From NCBI RefSeq assembly GCF_900699765.1, contig NZ_CAADHO010000006.1:103770-167769 (forward strand): a DNA stretch of 64,000 nucleotides, written 5' to 3'. The translations under genes and the position numbers were made by a program. Below, one piece after another: positions 63,021 through 64,000 of this stretch. Each line of letters begins with the position of its first letter. Positions within the stretch are counted from its first letter, which is position 1. Source of the DNA: Desulfoluna butyratoxydans (lineage in GTDB: Bacteria; Desulfobacterota; Desulfobacteria; Desulfobacterales; Desulfolunaceae). The notes beneath the pieces are model-generated. The model was given only the letters and a program-made list of their open reading frames with translations, made no database searches and had not been told where the DNA came from.

Positions 63021-64000
63021 ATGGAACATGCGAGTTGGGAGAACGTGACCTATCATGCGATGGTCGTCTCCGAGGAGGAGGGGACCTTTGTACGACGCAT
63101 CGAGACCCTTGCCGTTGGGGATTTGCCCCCCGGGGACGTGCTGATCCGGGTGGCCTTTTCGTCCCTCAACTGGAAGGACTGCCTGTCGGCCATGGGGAAT
63201 CCCGGTGTGACCCGGCGCTACCCCCATACGCCGGGCATCGATGCCGCAGGGATTGTCGCTGAATGCACCACCGAGGGGTTCCACAAAGGGGACAAGGTGA
63301 TCGTGACCGGGTACGACCTGGGCATGAACACGGCCGGAGGGTTTTCCGAATACATCCGTGTGCCTGAATCCTGGGTGGTGAAACTTCCTGCGGGGTTGAC
63401 CAGAAAGGAGTCCATGATGCTGGGAACCGCCGGGTTTACGGCGGGGCTTTCCGTCAAGCGCCTCCTGGACCATGGGGTGACCCCTGAGATGGGCACGGTT
63501 CTCGTTACCGGGGCCTCCGGAGGCGTCGGGAGCCTGGCCGTGGGGATACTCAAGAAACTCGGCTTTGTGGTGGCGGGCGTCAGCGGGAGGGAGGACAAAG
63601 GGGCCTACCTCTCTTCCATCGGCGTGGACCGGGTGCTCTCCCTTGCCGAGGCCGTGGACACGAGCGGCAAGGCCTTGGGAGGAAAACTCTGGGCCGGTGT
63701 GGTGGACGCCGTTGGCGGAGATGTCCTTGCCACGGCCATCAAGAACACCATGCACCGCGGGGTGGTGACCTGCTGCGGGAACGTCCGCTCCGATGAACTC
63801 ACCTCCTCCATCTATCCCTTTATCCTGCGCGGGGTCTCTTTGTGCGGCATTGACTCGGCAACCTGCCCCATGGACGAGCGCCAGGCGGTCTGGGCCCAGC
63901 TTGCCGATGCCTGGAAGCCTGAAAATCTCGATGCCATGGTGGAGAGTTTCAACGGGTTGGAGGAACTCGATGACCAGATCGAGCGCATGCTCAGGGGAGA
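63021..64000 (+). CDS. YhdH/AcuI-type quinone oxidoreductase family protein, 3'-partial
   Basis: A medium-chain dehydrogenase/reductase of which 326 residues are visible; the family is about 325-335 long, so only the last few codons are cut off. FSSLNWKDCLSAMGNPGVT and TPGIDAAGIV are hallmarks of the YhdH/YhfP group. The NADPH site is TGASGGVGSLAVGILKKLGF (about 155-174). There are no zinc ligands. Relatives reduce acryloyl-CoA to propionyl-CoA (AcuI), so that reaction is possible. The ATG at 63021 has GGAGGTGA upstream, very like the small gene at 31526. Confidence 0.9.
   Translation, partial: MEHASWENVTYHAMVVSEEEGTFVRRIETLAVGDLPPGDVLIRVAFSSLNWKDCLSAMGNPGVTRRYPHTPGIDAAGIVAECTTEGFHKGDKVIVTGYDLGMNTAGGFSEYIRVPESWVVKLPAGLTRKESMMLGTAGFTAGLSVKRLLDHGVTPEMGTVLVTGASGGVGSLAVGILKKLGFVVAGVSGREDKGAYLSSIGVDRVLSLAEAVDTSGKALGGKLWAGVVDAVGGDVLATAIKNTMHRGVVTCCGNVRSDELTSSIYPFILRGVSLCGIDSATCPMDERQAVWAQLADAWKPENLDAMVESFNGLEELDDQIERMLRG

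Overview
The window is GC-rich bacterial chromosome, about 60% G+C by eye, with dense operons and intergenic spaces full of repeats. It looks like a Desulfobacterota (deltaproteobacterial) anaerobe. The main reasons are a small siroheme-[4Fe-4S] sulfite reductase of the Desulfovibrio assimilatory type, a glycyl-radical enzyme with its activase, many sensor kinases and sigma-54 activators, and DUF362, AMMECR1, DUF6485 and TIGR03545/TIGR03546 proteins. A Desulfoluna-like sulfate reducer would fit, but that is inference: no rRNA, tRNA, dsr, apr or sat marker lies here.

Layout. 1-2.3 kb: the end of a helicase-exonuclease fusion resembling MrfA+MrfB. 2.8-7.4 kb: a hybrid histidine kinase and an HD-GYP protein. 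7.4-13.5 kb: sulfur amino-acid synthesis (cysK, cysE, a Cys-rich HTH regulator, a PLP sulfhydrylase, metX, metW). 13.5-21.1 kb: a MOSC protein, a kinase/NtrC pair, and a large PAS hybrid kinase overlapping a diguanylate cyclase. 21.6-25.1 kb: a HypD-like glycyl-radical dehydratase and its activase. 25.2-31.3 kb: a haloalkane dehalogenase, AMMECR1, DUF6485, a U32 peptidase and an MFS exporter. 31.5-32.8 kb: a 57-codon gene behind a sigma-54 promoter, and the sulfite reductase. 33.3-40.5 kb: acyl-CoA ligase, a REP-associated transposase ringed by REP sequences, a Cys-PAS sigma-54 activator facing a flavodoxin and a methyltransferase, and a gamma-carbonic anhydrase. 40.7-49.6 kb: envelope proteins, DUF362, TauE and adenine deaminase. 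50-54 kb: a ferric-iron ABC importer. 54.2-57.2 kb: pntAB. 57.8-64 kb: a YitT protein, an operon of MBL hydrolase, periplasmic sensor protein and MCP, and a YhdH-type reductase cut by the window end.

Working together. The cys/met block takes serine and sulfide to cysteine (CysE, CysK) and homoserine plus sulfide to homocysteine (MetX and the PLP sulfhydrylase); the small sulfite reductase could supply sulfide. The HTH regulator between the two arms has a perfect inverted repeat in its own promoter region.

The most distinctive content is non-coding. (1) A family of 150-200 bp elements ends in GCCTCCGGCGG inverted repeats. (2) Six hairpins share the loop GAGGAACGA while their stems change sequence and stay paired. 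(3) A ~185-bp repeat occurs three times. (4) REP sequences surround the RAYT transposase and mostly point toward it. (5) An array of GTTAACG sites at 21-22 bp spacing lies between a sigma-54 activator and a consensus -24/-12 promoter. All are read by eye; no database search or folding was run.
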